In this document: in pieces, positions 49,241-61,167 of the stretch
Position numbering within the stretch: the stretch's first letter is position 1
How the letters are laid out: each line of letters starts with the position of its first letter
The notes under the pieces: model-generated
Told to the model about the DNA's origin: nothing
The model's input: the letters and a program-made list of their open reading frames with translations, nothing else
The model's database searches: none
Translations under genes and position numbers: made by a program
Source: Glandiceps talaboti
Lineage: Eukaryota > Hemichordata > Enteropneusta > Spengelidae
Direction: 5' to 3'
Assembly (NCBI RefSeq): GCF_964340395.1
Contig: NC_135556.1
Span: 17,263,642 to 17,327,641 of the forward strand
DNA: 64,000 nucleotides

Positions 49241-51648
49241 TTCTAATCATGTGGTGATGCTATACTGATGTCGTCTCACAATGGGTAAAATGTTAAACCC
49301 AATAAGAATTTGCACCTTCTCTCTCTTGGTGAAAATTAAAAAAAATGGATGTTTGTGAAATGCCAGGGGAAAGGCAAGAGCTTGAAATTCCCTCATGACT
49401 GAATTCCAGGCTAATCCATATTGTGCTGTCAGTAGAAACAACAAAATCATTACATGAATTTATTAGACAAATAGTAAATACTTCTCTTGAAATACATGTA
49501 TCTCTAAGTCTCTGTTTATTGGGCAGGAATGAAATCTTATCAGACATATTTATTGAAATAGCTGTATGTATTATTATAATCACATTCCACTTTATAGAGG
49601 ACACAAAATCTAGACATAATTGTAAAATGACAAATGTATTTCGTGAAACTGCTGTAAAGTATTATCCCACTGCTTACAATGATGATTTCACATCACATAC
49701 ATGTACAACGTTTTGATGCCACACAGTACTGTATATTCAAATGAACCTCCAGAGAAGAGAACATTGTTTTAAATCTTTATCCCTAAGAAAGCCTTGAAGT
49801 CACAGCTATGTAGTCAGGCATAAGAAAGATAAATAGGTTGGCTTTCTTCCAACAGTCTACAGACGTAAGCCAGTTTCCCTACTGGTTATAAACACATTAG
49901 TTCAACTCTATGCCATTCTGACTTGCACAAATATAAAAGAAATTCTCATATATTTTAGCATGAAAAAAAAAATAATTGTCACCCAGGGAAGCAGTCAAGC
50001 AATCACTATACAAACTTTGAGTCTTAGAAGGCTCTGATAACAGTGATAAAGTGAATGTGATGACTTCTGCTAGACCTTCAGAGTTGATAATTATATTCAT
50101 GTAGTCTGTCACTATAACTTTCCCGCCAAAACATTTTCAAACAAAATTCCTTGTTTGTATGTGATTGTTTTGTACATCCCAATCTTATTTTAGATTGAAA
50201 TTATACATAATCAATATTTATAACATAATTTCATGTCAAACTTGATCCATTTTATACTAAAAAAGAAAAAATGATATTCAAACTTATATATCAAAGTTAT
50301 CAAAAGGGCCTGCTGTCAATGCGATTGTCAACTTCATTTTCGCACTTCTACCCAAAGTTCGATGGAAAAATGTCACTCCTTCAATGATAACAGCTTTTGT
50401 ATTTGACATTTAGATGTAGATAAGTTGATAAATATCTACTTCTAATGTGAGATAAGGTGCTTGGTTTCTGGTAGTATGAATGTGTGTTTACAATTATGAT
50501 TTTACATTACATGTATCGTAGTGGTGTGACTGCCAAATTTTCCATCATAGTGTACATCATAAAGAAACGTTTGATGTTGCACTTGTTAACGTTCGTTAAG
50601 GGGGAAGGGGAGAGGGGTTTTGACCGAAACGAACGTGTTCGTTTGTGCGACATTGTGCGATCATGCTAAAGATAACTTAAAGTTGTACATCTCAAACTTA
50701 TTTTTAGACTGACAGGAGGAGAGAAATATAATCAACGTTCATAATTTTGTCTTCAAATTTAATCTGAAAAAATACGTTTTTGTTTGAAAATGGTTATCAC
50801 ACCATTGCTTCTAGGATTTGTCTGCATCTAGTAGTGATGTACTTCTTTGCTGCCAGAATTATTTTGCAAACTTCTTGATTTCATGAAATAAGTATTACAT
50901 GGTCTCCAAATACATGCACATAATAGGTTTATATTTACTGTCAAAGGAGATGAACCTGTAACTCACGCCTGGAATAAATGTCAAACTTCTCATGTACCTA
51001 ATCTAATATTTAGACTAGGTAAATGACAAATTTGATGCTTATTGCAATTAGTTACAGCAACTACTATTAAATTCAACACTGCCTGTCTAAAGTAACGACA
51101 GAAGTGCAACTCGCAATAAGCGTCAAACTTTGTGCCGAATCTAATGCCAAATAACTACAATTCAGTGTGCCTGTCATGCAGTCATGTCATTTTCAAATAT
51201 ATGGCAACAACGTTCAGCTTGTGCATCATTCTTGTGTTGAAATTAACCTCATCTGTATTTTTAATGCTAAAATAACACACTATAGTGGAATTTTTGTCTT
51301 CCTTGATTTTGTTTAGCAACAAAATCTCATCCGATCCATCCTATGATTTGACCCCCTAAGAGTGTCATATTTTACTTGATCCTCTAAGCTGGTCGTTTTT
51401 GCATTAAGTTTAACGTATTAGACACATTGTCTATTTCATGTCATATTTATTCATGGCTTGTGTCAATTTCAATATGATATTAGGTGCATGAGAATTTTGA
51501 TGTTTATTCTAGACCTTGGAGACAGCATTTTTGCTAAGGTTTGGGGACACTGTCAATTTAAAACGGAAGGAAATCTGGTAAACCCGACAGAGATGGATTG
51601 TCCCTATATTGTAGTATTATGTTGATGGAGAACCCTTGTCAAATACCA

Positions 51649-51745
51649 GGGGAACTCAGGTAGATTTGATCTACTTTGATTCTGCCCATAATGAAAACAC
51701 TGGAAATGACTGGGGAACTCAGATAGATTTGACCTACTTAATCTC
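51649..51745 (+). repeat. 63-bp direct duplication
   Basis: GGGGAACTCAG followed by TAGATTTGA and CTACTT occurs at 51649 and 51712 with few mismatches. Confidence 0.8.
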
Positions 51746-53804
51746 TCAACAAAAACACTGATTTTGAATGTTTTGAGAACCTCTAGAGAATTGATGCCGT
51801 TAATCACGTAAACATAACCTAAGTATGTCTACTGAATTCCATTGTTTATGTCCCCCAACTAAATGTCACTTCTTCCAAACTAATGACTATTTATAGCCTT
51901 AGATAATGGAGCACGGTAAAAAGGTCTAATAACACGAAATGGCAGATGGACCTCAGAGAATCATTGACTCCTTTTTTATGGCATCCACTCTCTTCAGTCA
52001 AGTGTGTTGCTGTTGCCATGGGGATTTGTACAACGCAATTTAGCGTAATTGTGTACAAGTTACTAGATGTAGGAATGTTACTCAGCAAGTGTAAATAAAG
52101 CCCTGTCATGATTTTCTGACTCAATCAGACAACCAGTTGCTGCCTGTCTGAGACTAAATGTTTGTCTAATTGCAGATGATGAGAAAGTTTTGGTCTACTT
52201 CACACTGCTAATGATGTTTCGATTTCTTCACATAATGTGTTTTGCTAAGACTTATGGCTGACATGTTAATCTCAATGTCTGGCCATTAGTGACTCAGGGC
52301 TGTCTAACTAATACTAATAGTCCATAGCTCAAGTTGCAAAATTTACTCACATTTATTGCAATCCTCTCGCGGGTTCCTTCCCCGGCCCCTCCCCTTATAA
52401 AGTTATAAAACTCAATAAATGCAGTCATTTTAAGAATTTTGATTTGCAGTGACTGTCATGTTCATGATGTTGATTACCAAATGCCAATTTGCTACTAGTC
52501 TGGATACCAATGGTGGTTTCTAACTAAACCACGTCTAGTCAAAGTCCCTCAATCAGCACAAAAAGTTGTTTATCCAATCAGTGAACCCCAACTGCTATAG
52601 TGACGTAAACAGTGTATAAGTAGCATCCTCAGCTGACAAATATACCATATTTGGACATTACATAACTGCCTCAATAAACACTAACTTTACATTTTGTGAT
52701 TGATTAACAAAGACATGATGTTAATGACTGTGGCTGTGGATGAATTTTATATTGCATCTCATGCATATCAGGACTTCTAGAGTAATGACTTTGACTATAC
52801 TGTGAGTGGAGATGTAAATTGTAAAGGTGACGTATAGGAACTAGACTAACTTGCTACAAATAATTGTATGAAAATGAGCCAGTAACATATCACCATACAA
52901 AATGTATGTGTACACTGGTCTCACATTACCTGCTGCATATAACTTTGTACGATGCAAATTCAAAATTGTGTGACTGTCTCAATACTCTATTTATTAAATC
53001 TAGCAAAATCTTAACACAGATGAATTGTCAAAGTTAGAGACAGAGATTGAGGGAAACTTCTATGTATGTATGTCTTAATGAATAAAATGATAAAAGTCAG
53101 GAAGCAAAGAGGACATTACTTGTTCTTATGAAAAGAAAACCTGTGTATAATGAATTGTTAATTTTTGTTACAACTGAAAGATGGAAAAATCAGTCCTTTT
53201 CATAACTCCATCTATCTATCAACAAGATGTAATCTTAAGAAGGTATCAGGATGTCCGCAAATCCATCATGACAGGAACTTCCTGACAATCTTTCAGAGAC
53301 AGTGTGTTTCCGTGGTTACATTTGTTGCCATTTTCAAAAACATATCTTTGCTGAGACAGCTGCACCAGTAGATAACATTCAAAGTGAAATTGCTGTGAGG
53401 AACATGCCTCTTAAAATGACTTTTAAATCAGCTCGCAGTATGTGTCAGGAAGGTATAATAGGAAAACTGTTTGGTCAGAAAAAAAGAGATAACATTGAAA
53501 TGATTTTAATACAAGTACATGTACTAGTTGGTTCACTCTGGATGAAGTGTTCGTAACTCTCTCCCTATTCTCTAGACTGCTTTCTAATCTAGGTACAATG
53601 TACCTGTAGTAGCGTTTTACCTCATGCTAGAGGGTCAAAATAGAACAAGAAGGTTGACTTATTCTCATGTGCACCTATATAGTAATGCTTGTGCAGCGCA
53701 TGGAGTGGAAGTTATGGTGTTGACCAGGAAATTGAATGTTCATTATTTTTATGATGTGCCTAGGCAGTAATATTCTATTTCAGGTGCCTAGAATTGGCCA
53801 CACG

Positions 53805-53945
53805 CACGCACGCGTGCACATACACACACACACAGCCACACACACACACACACACACACACAGCCACACACAGTCCCCCCCCCCCCCCCACACACACACA
53901 CACATACATGTACATACATACATATATACATACATACATACATAC
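53805..53945. repeat. (CA)n, poly-C and (CATA)n low-complexity cluster
   Basis: CA-rich from 53805, a C13 run at 53877-53889, CA again, then (CATA)n to 53945. Confidence 0.92.
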
Positions 53946-54717
53946 AGTTCAATTTCATTACAACATCAAGTGCATGAGCCAAATCTAAAAGTACATGTAA
54001 GTACAAATGTACAGTCATGTAATAGATTTATAGTCCAGGTGCATAATTGTATGCATAGATTATCTTCCATGAGCAGGCTCTGTTTTATACAATGAAGCAG
54101 CTGTACTGAGAAAAGTATTGTTGCAAACCATATGTTGTATATCTTGCTGCATGCATTGTACACTTCAACCACCATGACATTGAATATTTTCTAACTTCTG
54201 GTAGGACGTTATAGATTATTTTGGGAAAAAGTATTTCATGAAGTATGTTTTGAGCATTCCTAGTTGCTGGTTATCTTTAATTAAGCAGCATGTGAGGGGG
54301 AAGGGGAGGAGGGGGGGGGGTGTATGAATCAGATTACTACATGGCTGTGGTTAAGCTATACCCATTATGCAGGTTTCTAGAAGACCTGAGACAGTCATGT
54401 TGTTGCAGGCACTGCTGTGATTTATACAAATCTACAATGTCACACACCAGTTGACAAATGTACAATGTAGACATGTTGTGTGAATACCTGTCCAATCATG
54501 CATAGATGTTTACACTCACTCACTGATAACCAGAAGTCATGGTGATTGATTAGTTTGATAGGTTTTAGTTCCACTTATTACTGTAAACAGATCATGGCTT
54601 TTACATGTAAGATAATCAATGAAGAATGGTCTGTTGTGGTATTGATGTCAATTTCTCAAGACTACCAAGTCTTTGACTGCATACTGTATATGTAGATATT
54701 TTCACTACTAGAAAATT

Positions 54718-54896
54718 TTGTGATTTTACAGTCTTCAGCAAGATCTCAAAGACTAATTTGCATTAATTACCAGACTGTTACATCGTGTTCGTGTACAAGA
54801 AGGCATTTTAGTCACTACTTATTTTTACATTTTTTTTGTAGTCTAGTGAAATAAGCAAAAATAAGTCTTTGACAAAAATTTCCACGTTTACAATAT
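54718..54896 (+). repeat. Dispersed repeat pair, copy 2
   Basis: Same-orientation partner of 18298-18482. It has the shared blocks ATTACCAGACTG, CATTTTAGTCACT and AAAATAAGTCTTT, and ends near GTTTACAATATC. Confidence 0.7.
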
Positions 54897-55180
54897 CTAG
54901 CTGTAAAAAAAGTAGTGAGAGTAGAATTGAACATGTACTGCACATTTTGTCAAAGATGAAAACCTTTGAATGTACACAAGTACATAGTATTAGCAAGTCA
55001 GTGCATAGATGAAAAGATCATAGTTGCAGATGTTCCCCACACTCAAAGGGACATGGAGGTTGATTTCGTCCTAACCAGTCGGTGTCAGCAAGTCACAAAA
55101 AATCCCTTCCATCACCTCTGCATCACATATGACTTCTCTAAAAATACGAGAAGTAAAAATGATCCAAATCAGCCATGAAG

Positions 55181-55290
55181 ATGAAGTAGTCTGTAAGATA
55201 TGTTGTGACGTTTCGCCCTTACCGGCTTCCTCTCTGTTAGAGGTTGGCCGATGTGTGAGGGCACCCCGTCACGGCGTACCTTACAGACTA
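55181..55290. mobile_element. MITE with 24-bp inverted ends and 8-bp target duplication
   Basis: The left end, from 55187, starts TAGTCTGTAAGATATG and pairs with the right end (TACCTTACAGACTA, ending 55290) at about 20 of 24 positions. CCATGAAG occurs at 55173-55180 and 55291-55298, suggesting an 8-bp target duplication; the left copy is followed by an extra ATGAAG. A diverged relative lies at about 60490-60656. Confidence 0.7.
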
Positions 55291-56021
55291 CCATGAAGAG
55301 CTCAGTTGTACCTGTACACTGGGGTAGAGAATTCTGGGTAATATGCAAACAGAGGAGCTTCATTATTTATACTTACATCACCAGTGTCTATCTATCAGTG
55401 CCTGTCTTGTTGTTAAGGAAGTGAGGATTAAGATACTGTGTGAGGTATACACAACAGATCGAGGCACTGAAATTCTTGGTGATGTAAGCATTCACAAAGT
55501 TTTTAATATGAAAATGCCTTTATTTCTTGCAGTTGCATTCCCCTTTATGAGAGTGCAGATAATGACTAATTTGTAAGTCTAGCTAGTGGGTCATCCCAAG
55601 TTTATCGTAACATTCACTTCCTTCTCAACATTTGATGATTACTGTTTGTTTTAAATCACTAATCCTTAACTGACTACATACAAAGTCTTACACAATGAAA
55701 TGTTTTATTTTTAACCAGAAACAGCATAAACAACAACTGAATATTCAACAATGATAACAAATTTGACATAAGTTAAACCTTGTCCGGAATGTCACATTGT
55801 AGCTAGCATCGAATATAGGTTTCTATTTGTTTCGTTTCACTTTTTCTAGATTCACAAACAGTTCCGTTTAGGTTCAGAGTGTTGTTGTAGTAGCCTTTGA
55901 CACAATGTTTGTTTTGCTATAATGGAAAAATATGATGTAAGAACACTGGATGAGGAAGTCTTACTAAAACTGATACAACTTCCTCTGTGACTTCATGACG
56001 GGTTGTTTTTCCTAATTTCAG

Positions 56022-56218
56022 GTAAAATTGAGTTGAAAGAAGACTGTGTTGAAAGTCTACTGTCCACTGCCTGTATCTTACAATTGTTAGAGGTTGTTGA
56101 AGCGTGTTGTGGTTTCCTAATGAAGCAGCTTCATCCATCCAATTGCCTTGGCATACGCTCGTTTGCTGAAACTCAGGGATGCAACGATTTGTTGAAGGTG
56201 GCTCACAATTTTACCACA
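56022..56218 (+). CDS. KLHL5: Kelch-like exon: end of BTB, start of BACK
   Basis: The exon of 197 nt begins with two bases that complete the Gly codon split by the previous donor. It encodes [20 protein letters not shown], then [20 protein letters not shown] and [20 protein letters not shown]. This covers the last BTB helices (the LL..A..LQ motif), the linker with the conserved CLGIRSFA signature, and the first BACK helix. The acceptor is AATTTCAG and the donor GTAAGT; the exon ends in phase 0. Confidence 0.96.
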
Positions 56219-56620
56219 GTAAGTTCTTCATTGTGTTTTTTTTCCTGTGGGGAGGGGGGGGGGGGAAGGGGGAGTGGCTAGGGTAACAAGTATCAATCTT
56301 ATTAAAATCCAATGTAGTGATTGGCTAGTAAAGAGAATCGGTCAGATATAGGAACGGAGACCAAGGTGAAAAGTAATACAAAGGGCAAGTCATGCAAACA
56401 AGGATGGTAATAGTAAACAAATATCCTACCAACACATCAGAAACTTAGTTACTAATAGGCAGTCCAACATGCAGATTTATTTTGAGTATTACAAGTACAA
56501 ATGTAGTATACTGGAGTACAGGTGAAGGTGAGCAGTGTATAAAAACAAAAGAATCTTCAGTGTCAGAAATAGATGGCTCCCTACATGTGAATTGGTTCTA
56601 TTTGTGTTTTTTGTTTCCAG
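56219..56620 (+). other. KLHL5: Kelch-like gene intron with G-rich tract and a stray transposon end
   Basis: Intron of 402 bp. A G-rich run lies at 56249-56274 and a fragment of the 28738 foldback terminus at 56293-56325. Nothing else is recognisable. The acceptor is TTGTTTCCAG. Confidence 0.85.
56293..56325 (+). mobile_element. Isolated end of the 28738 foldback family
   Basis: TCAATCTTATTAAAATCCAA then TGTAGTG matches the outermost bases of the foldback element at 28738 with two mismatches. The similarity stops soon after, so only one terminus is recognised. Confidence 0.6.
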
Positions 56621-56833
56621 GAACACTTTGTGGAAGTGACCAACAATCAAGAATTCTTGCTTCTATCAGTGGATGAAGTGTGTGACTTGTTTTCCAGTGA
56701 TGATTTAAATGTGTTAAGTGAAGAAATAATGTATTACGCCATGCTTACATGGGTGAATCATGACTTACCCAACAGGAGAAAAGATTTGGGCAAATTAATG
56801 GATCACATTAGATTACCATTACTTAGTCCACAG
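56621..56833 (+). CDS. KLHL5: Kelch-like exon: BACK domain
   Basis: Seventy-one codons in phase 0: EHFVEVTNNQEFLLLSVDEV, then CDLFSSDDLNVLSEEIMYYA and MLTWVNHDLPNRRKDLGKLM, ending RLPLLSPQ. This is the BACK domain, which positions the kelch propeller relative to cullin-3. It contains the typical W-x-x-H-D..RR..L..L and IRLPLL motifs. The acceptor is TTTCCAG and the donor GTGAGT; both junctions are phase 0. Confidence 0.96.
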
Positions 56834-59085
56834 GTGAGTTCTTAGTTTACAAGTCAATAACAGAAAGATCAAGAGAGTTCATGCAATGAAAAAGTTTCAG
56901 ATTTATATAAATTATCTACCTGTAGCTCTAGAAAACAAAAGATTATATATTCTTTGTCGTAGAGGGCAGTATGACATTAAATATGCACCACTGCAAGTCT
57001 TGGGCAATTGAGAGTTTGTTTAAAGTTGATTTAAAGGTAGAATATGGATTATAGTGGATTTCTGTATTGTCTTGAATAGATGTACCAGCCAAGTATTAGC
57101 ATTTGTAGAAGAAAAAAAATCGGAAAAAAAACCCCTGTAAATCTGACTCAATATTTGTTGGCCAAAATTAGCAAAAGCTTTTCCTAAAACAAACAACATG
57201 TATCATTTGGGATATCAAGAATGATTATAGAACATATACAAGTGATAACCCAGAGAAATTGTTTGTGAAAGAGTTTGTGTGCAATACCAGATTTGAACAC
57301 ACCGTATTGTGTAACAGATTTAGGGTATATGACATAATGTCTTCCAGCCCAATATACACAAATGTAGATGTAGTCAGTGGCCAGCAGGACATGACCATTT
57401 TAATCTACTTGTCTAACATCTGTTCACTTGGGGTTACAGACAGTGATACTTGATTACTTTGTAATGAAGGATACACATAATGAGGGCAGGGAAAGGTTAA
57501 AAACAGCACTAATAGTTGTTTTAACCTAATTGTACAAGAATTGACAGGTAAGCATTGACAAACGAAACTTGTACAAACAGGAAAGTATTGGATTGAATTG
57601 GATTGATAACTGTTGGCTCAGCAAGTTGGAACAGCAGAGACTAGTATTACATTCCATCCTTTGATAAGAACTTTACATAATAATAGTTCACATTCACAAA
57701 CAAATTTGAAGTTTCTCTGGCAATTGATGTACATTTAAAAAGGCCACAAAAACTGTTCTTATCAAACCAAAATACAAATCTCTGCTGTTTCAACATGCTG
57801 TGTTAAGTGTTAGTAATGCAGTTCAGTTGTTTACTTTCCCTGTTTGTAACAGGTTCCTTTTGTCAATGCTTTGATGTCAGTAGTTGTATTTTGTACCATT
57901 GTAAACAGTCATATGTTGTTAGGGCTCCTTTCTCTCTAAATGTACAAATTATGAATGAGTATAGTACACAGTATGGTTCTTGATGCTTTTCTAGAGAGTT
58001 ACTATTTTGAATAGAACATATGGAAGAGAAAAAACATATTTTCAGTTACACTGTTGCTACATATGTTGTCTGTGTTATTTTGAAAATCATAATAATGGAA
58101 GTAAAGTATTCGTTTTCAGCCATTCATTTACTGTCTGTTGTGTTATGTTGATTGTATAATAACAACTTAAGACAAATTTACAGTCATGCTTTAAGTTTTA
58201 CAGGATGTTATTTTATGTTCTTTTGAAAGCAATGTAGTGAAAAGTTTGTCTCGCCAGACATGTCTGTTGCACAACAATATTACCTGATATCACCTCTTTG
58301 GGGCTTTTTTTTGTGTCACCACAAGTGCCATTTCTGCAGAGGGACACAAGTCAGATGATGAGTGTCACTATGTGAAAATGACACCAAATGGTAATACAAA
58401 GTAATGAAATGAGAGGAGATATTGTGTAATACCTGATTAATCATGTGCCTACTTACCATGTCCATCTGCTCCAATATACAATTATGATATTAAAACCTAT
58501 ACCATGCTGTAGGCTATAGTAAATTCTACTGTATGTAGTCTTAGACTAGCATCTCAACATATAGCCTATAGTCAGGGCCTGCAATCAAGTTGGATTACTT
58601 AATACATAATGCATCAGTTTAGTAATGACTTTCGACTTGCAAAAATACAGTGTATATGTACTTGGATGGCCTATGCCACACACACACACACATGCACACG
58701 GACATGCACACGGACATTCTGACACACAGTGACACATACATACATACATACATACATACATACATACATACATACATACATACATACATGTACATCACCA
58801 TATGCATACACACATGCATACACACATGTAGAGTAGATAGTTTATGCTACACACACGTTGCATAAACTGGTACTTCCATATATGTAGACTATTGGAATGC
58901 TGTGTCTGACTGTATCATAGTGTCAAATTGTGTTTAAGATCTACAGGCAAAATGTTATCAATATTTAGGAAAGTACAAATTGCAGTTAGAATGGTACTTG
59001 ACAGTCACTGATAAATGTGGCCTGGTGTGGTGTTAAGCCGATTATTGTAATTGTATCTTTAATTTCAACCCCCTTTTGTTTACAG
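56834..59085 (+). other. KLHL5: Kelch-like gene intron
   Basis: Intron of 2,252 bp. Apart from the (CATA)n tract near 58735 nothing is recognised. Short imperfect inverted sequences around 58281-58440 are too weak to call an element. Confidence 0.85.
58677..58790. repeat. (CA)n and (CATA)n microsatellite
   Basis: CA-rich from 58677, two GGACAT-containing units, then about 13 CATA tetramers at 58736-58789. Confidence 0.93.
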
Positions 59086-59275
59086 TTTTTATCAGACCAT
59101 GTAGACACAAACCCCTTATTCACAGGAGATGAAGTCTGTCAGCGGTTGATTGTTGAAGCTTTGAAATATCATTTACTACCTGAAAGAAGAGCGTCAATGC
59201 AAACACAGCGAACAAAACCCCGTAAATCTACCGTTGGATCTCTGTATGCAGTGGGAGGAATGGATAACACCAAAG
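59086..59275 (+). CDS. KLHL5: Kelch-like exon: end of BACK and start of kelch repeat 1
   Basis: The exon of 190 nt is entered in phase 0: [20 protein letters not shown], then [20 protein letters not shown] and [20 protein letters not shown], ending NTKG. LPERR and [10 protein letters not shown] are hallmarks of the KLHL1/4/5 group, and YAVGGMD is the first strand of the first kelch blade. The donor is GTACGT after the first base of the next codon. The remaining kelch repeats were not found in the last 4.7 kb, so the gene continues past the window. With the 17955 exon, 365 residues are visible. Confidence 0.96.
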
Positions 59276-59289
59276 GTACGTATTTAAGA

Positions 59290-60445
59290 GAATCTAGCCG
59301 TTTTAGCATAGGAACTATGTTTCCCATCTCAAGTCACATTGTAATATATGACGCAAATGAATTCCAAAATTGCAATGTATATCATGTCCACAACGTTTTT
59401 CTACTGTTGGTTGGGATATACAGGTTGACAAGTCACAATCTGTAAGACTGTGTATACAGTGTTAATGTTTTATTCAATGTGAAATGTAAAACTGGATCTC
59501 TATGCATTGCTCAAGGACAATATTGTGCCACAAGTACACAGAGCTGAAGAAAGCAAACAGATAATAGCTTTCAAGGGTTGTACTGCAGCTGTGAGTGCCA
59601 TTAAAAATTGATGTAATGTCTACACTGAACACATTACCAAGGGGGATGAATTTGTAAAGAGGGCTTTCACCTGACCAGTCCAATTTTCACAAAATGTGAA
59701 AGTGCATGATCAAAATGTTAGATTCAGTGTTTCATCTGTTTGCAACATGACTGATGTTCAAAAGAGTGATGGAATGTCAACCCTTTTCTATAGAAATATA
59801 CAAGGAGTGGTTTATTTCTGGAATTCAGAAAGAGCTTTGTCATGGTCATACACATACAAGTACTTGAGCTGCTCGCCAAGAGCTATACATGTCCCATAAA
59901 ATGTAATCTATCTATCGGTTTTAGCGCAGGTACTACTGTTCCATCTCAAGTCACATTATAAAATTTTATGGAAATGAATTCCAATATTGCACTGTATATA
60001 TCATATCCACAAAGTTTTCTTCAATTGGTTGGGAAATACATGTAACAAGTCACAGTCTACTTGACGATGTGTACAGTTGATGTTTTATTCAATGTGAAAT
60101 GTAAAACTGGCCAGGATCTCTATGCATTGCTCAAGGACAATATTGTGCCACAAGTACACAGAGCTAAAGAAAGCAAAACTGATAATAGCTTTCAAGGGTT
60201 GTACTGCAGCTGTGATTGCCATTAAAAATTGATGTAATGTCTACACTGAACACATTACCAAGGGGGATGATTTATTTGCAAAATGACGAATTTTCAAAAA
60301 AGTGATGGCATTTCAACCCTTTCCAAACGAAATATACAAGGAGTGGTTTATCTTTGGAATTCAGAAAGGGCTTTGTCATGGTCATACACATGTAATCACT
60401 TTAACTGCTCGCCAAGAGCATTTATATTTTCCACAGAGTATAACT
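59290..60445 (+). repeat. Two-copy tandem duplication, period about 618 bp
   Basis: Unit 1 (about 59290-59905) and unit 2 (about 59906-60445) share long stretches. Examples are ATCTCAAGTCACATT, CAATGTGAAATGTAAAACTGG, CTATGCATTGCTCAAGGACA and ATACAAGGAGTGGTTTAT. Unit 2 lacks about 75 bp. Parallel short frames in the two units reflect the duplication and have no recognised homology. Confidence 0.92.
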
Positions 60446-60489
60446 TTTGCATCGATCAAACTCAGACTTAGACCAGTCTGGTTTTGTAG

Positions 60490-60656
60490 ACATATGTCTG
60501 TTAGGAGCTGATGTGACTACAGAACTTATAAAGACATGAAGTTTGCATTTTAAAGTTTGACTCAGACACACAGCCTAGTCTTGCCACTCCATCCTCACCA
60601 ACGTGCTCTGTTGACTGATGTTTGAGGGCGCCCCATCACACTATACTTTACACACT
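60490..60656. mobile_element. Diverged relative of the 55181 MITE
   Basis: The right-hand end, with GAGGGCGCCCCATCACACTA then TACTTTACA, aligns with GAGGGCACCCCGTCACGGCG then TACCTTACA of the 55181 element. It ends in CTAACAGAC, which is inverted as GTCTGTTAG near 60497. The boundaries are approximate. Confidence 0.5.
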
Positions 60657-60748
60657 AACAGACAGCCTTCCACCGAGTGCCATATTTTACTTAGAACTCT
60701 CTCTGATTTGCATCCTTGGGTTTTCCTTATATTATAACATCCTTTGTT

Positions 60749-61167
60749 AGTCCCCGCCGGACGAAGTCCGAGACGGGGACTTATCGATTGGGTTCCGTCC
60801 GTCCGTTCTTCTGGAGCCGTTTCTTGGAGATGCCTGGACCGATTTTTTTCAAACTTGGTACAGGGGCAACATACTATGGCATACATATGCACGTCAATTT
60901 GTTTCATGATACGATCCAATATGGCCCCCTAGCAGCCATTTTGTTTGCGAATTTTCCATGTTCAAAGCCATAACTCAGACATGCTTGAACAGATCTCATT
61001 CAAAGTTGGTATTAGCACAGTGTTCTATGACATACATGCGCATGTCCATTTTCGTCGTGATACAATCTGATATGGCTGCCTGGCAGACATTTTATTGGCG
61101 CAGTTTTCATGTCCAAAGCCATAACTCAGACATGCTTGAACAGGTCCCCCCCCCCCCCCCCCCCCCC
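60749..61167 (+). repeat. Repeat element with nested hairpin start, two 155-bp blocks and poly-C end
   Basis: It begins with AGTCCCCG and CGGGGACT as an outer stem (60749-60782) around an inner stem CGGAC-GAA-GTCCG. Two diverged tandem blocks follow, each ending CAAAGCCATAACTCAGACAT then GCTTGAACAG (60964 and 61114). The C22 run lies at 61146-61167. The sequence style suggests a dispersed family, but only one full copy is in this window. Confidence 0.65.

Larger units (their letters stand above)
44430..56021 (+). other. KLHL5: Kelch-like gene intron inside the BTB domain
   Basis: Intron of 11.6 kb with phase-1 junctions. Named repeats are listed separately. The stretches 44500-46020, 46780-48600, 49250-51640, 51740-53790, 54010-54710, 54900-55170 and 55300-56000 contain no exon or element I can identify. 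G-rich runs occur at 54296-54320. Confidence 0.85.

Noticed and set aside
58281-58440. Possible MITE with CCTGATATCACCTCT-like ends
   Set aside because: The inverted match is short and imperfect, and no target duplication or second copy was seen.
59696-60471. Two similar 60-70-codon frames suggesting a duplicated gene
   Set aside because: They sit in the two units of a recent tandem duplication; similarity is explained by the duplication, and no family is recognised.
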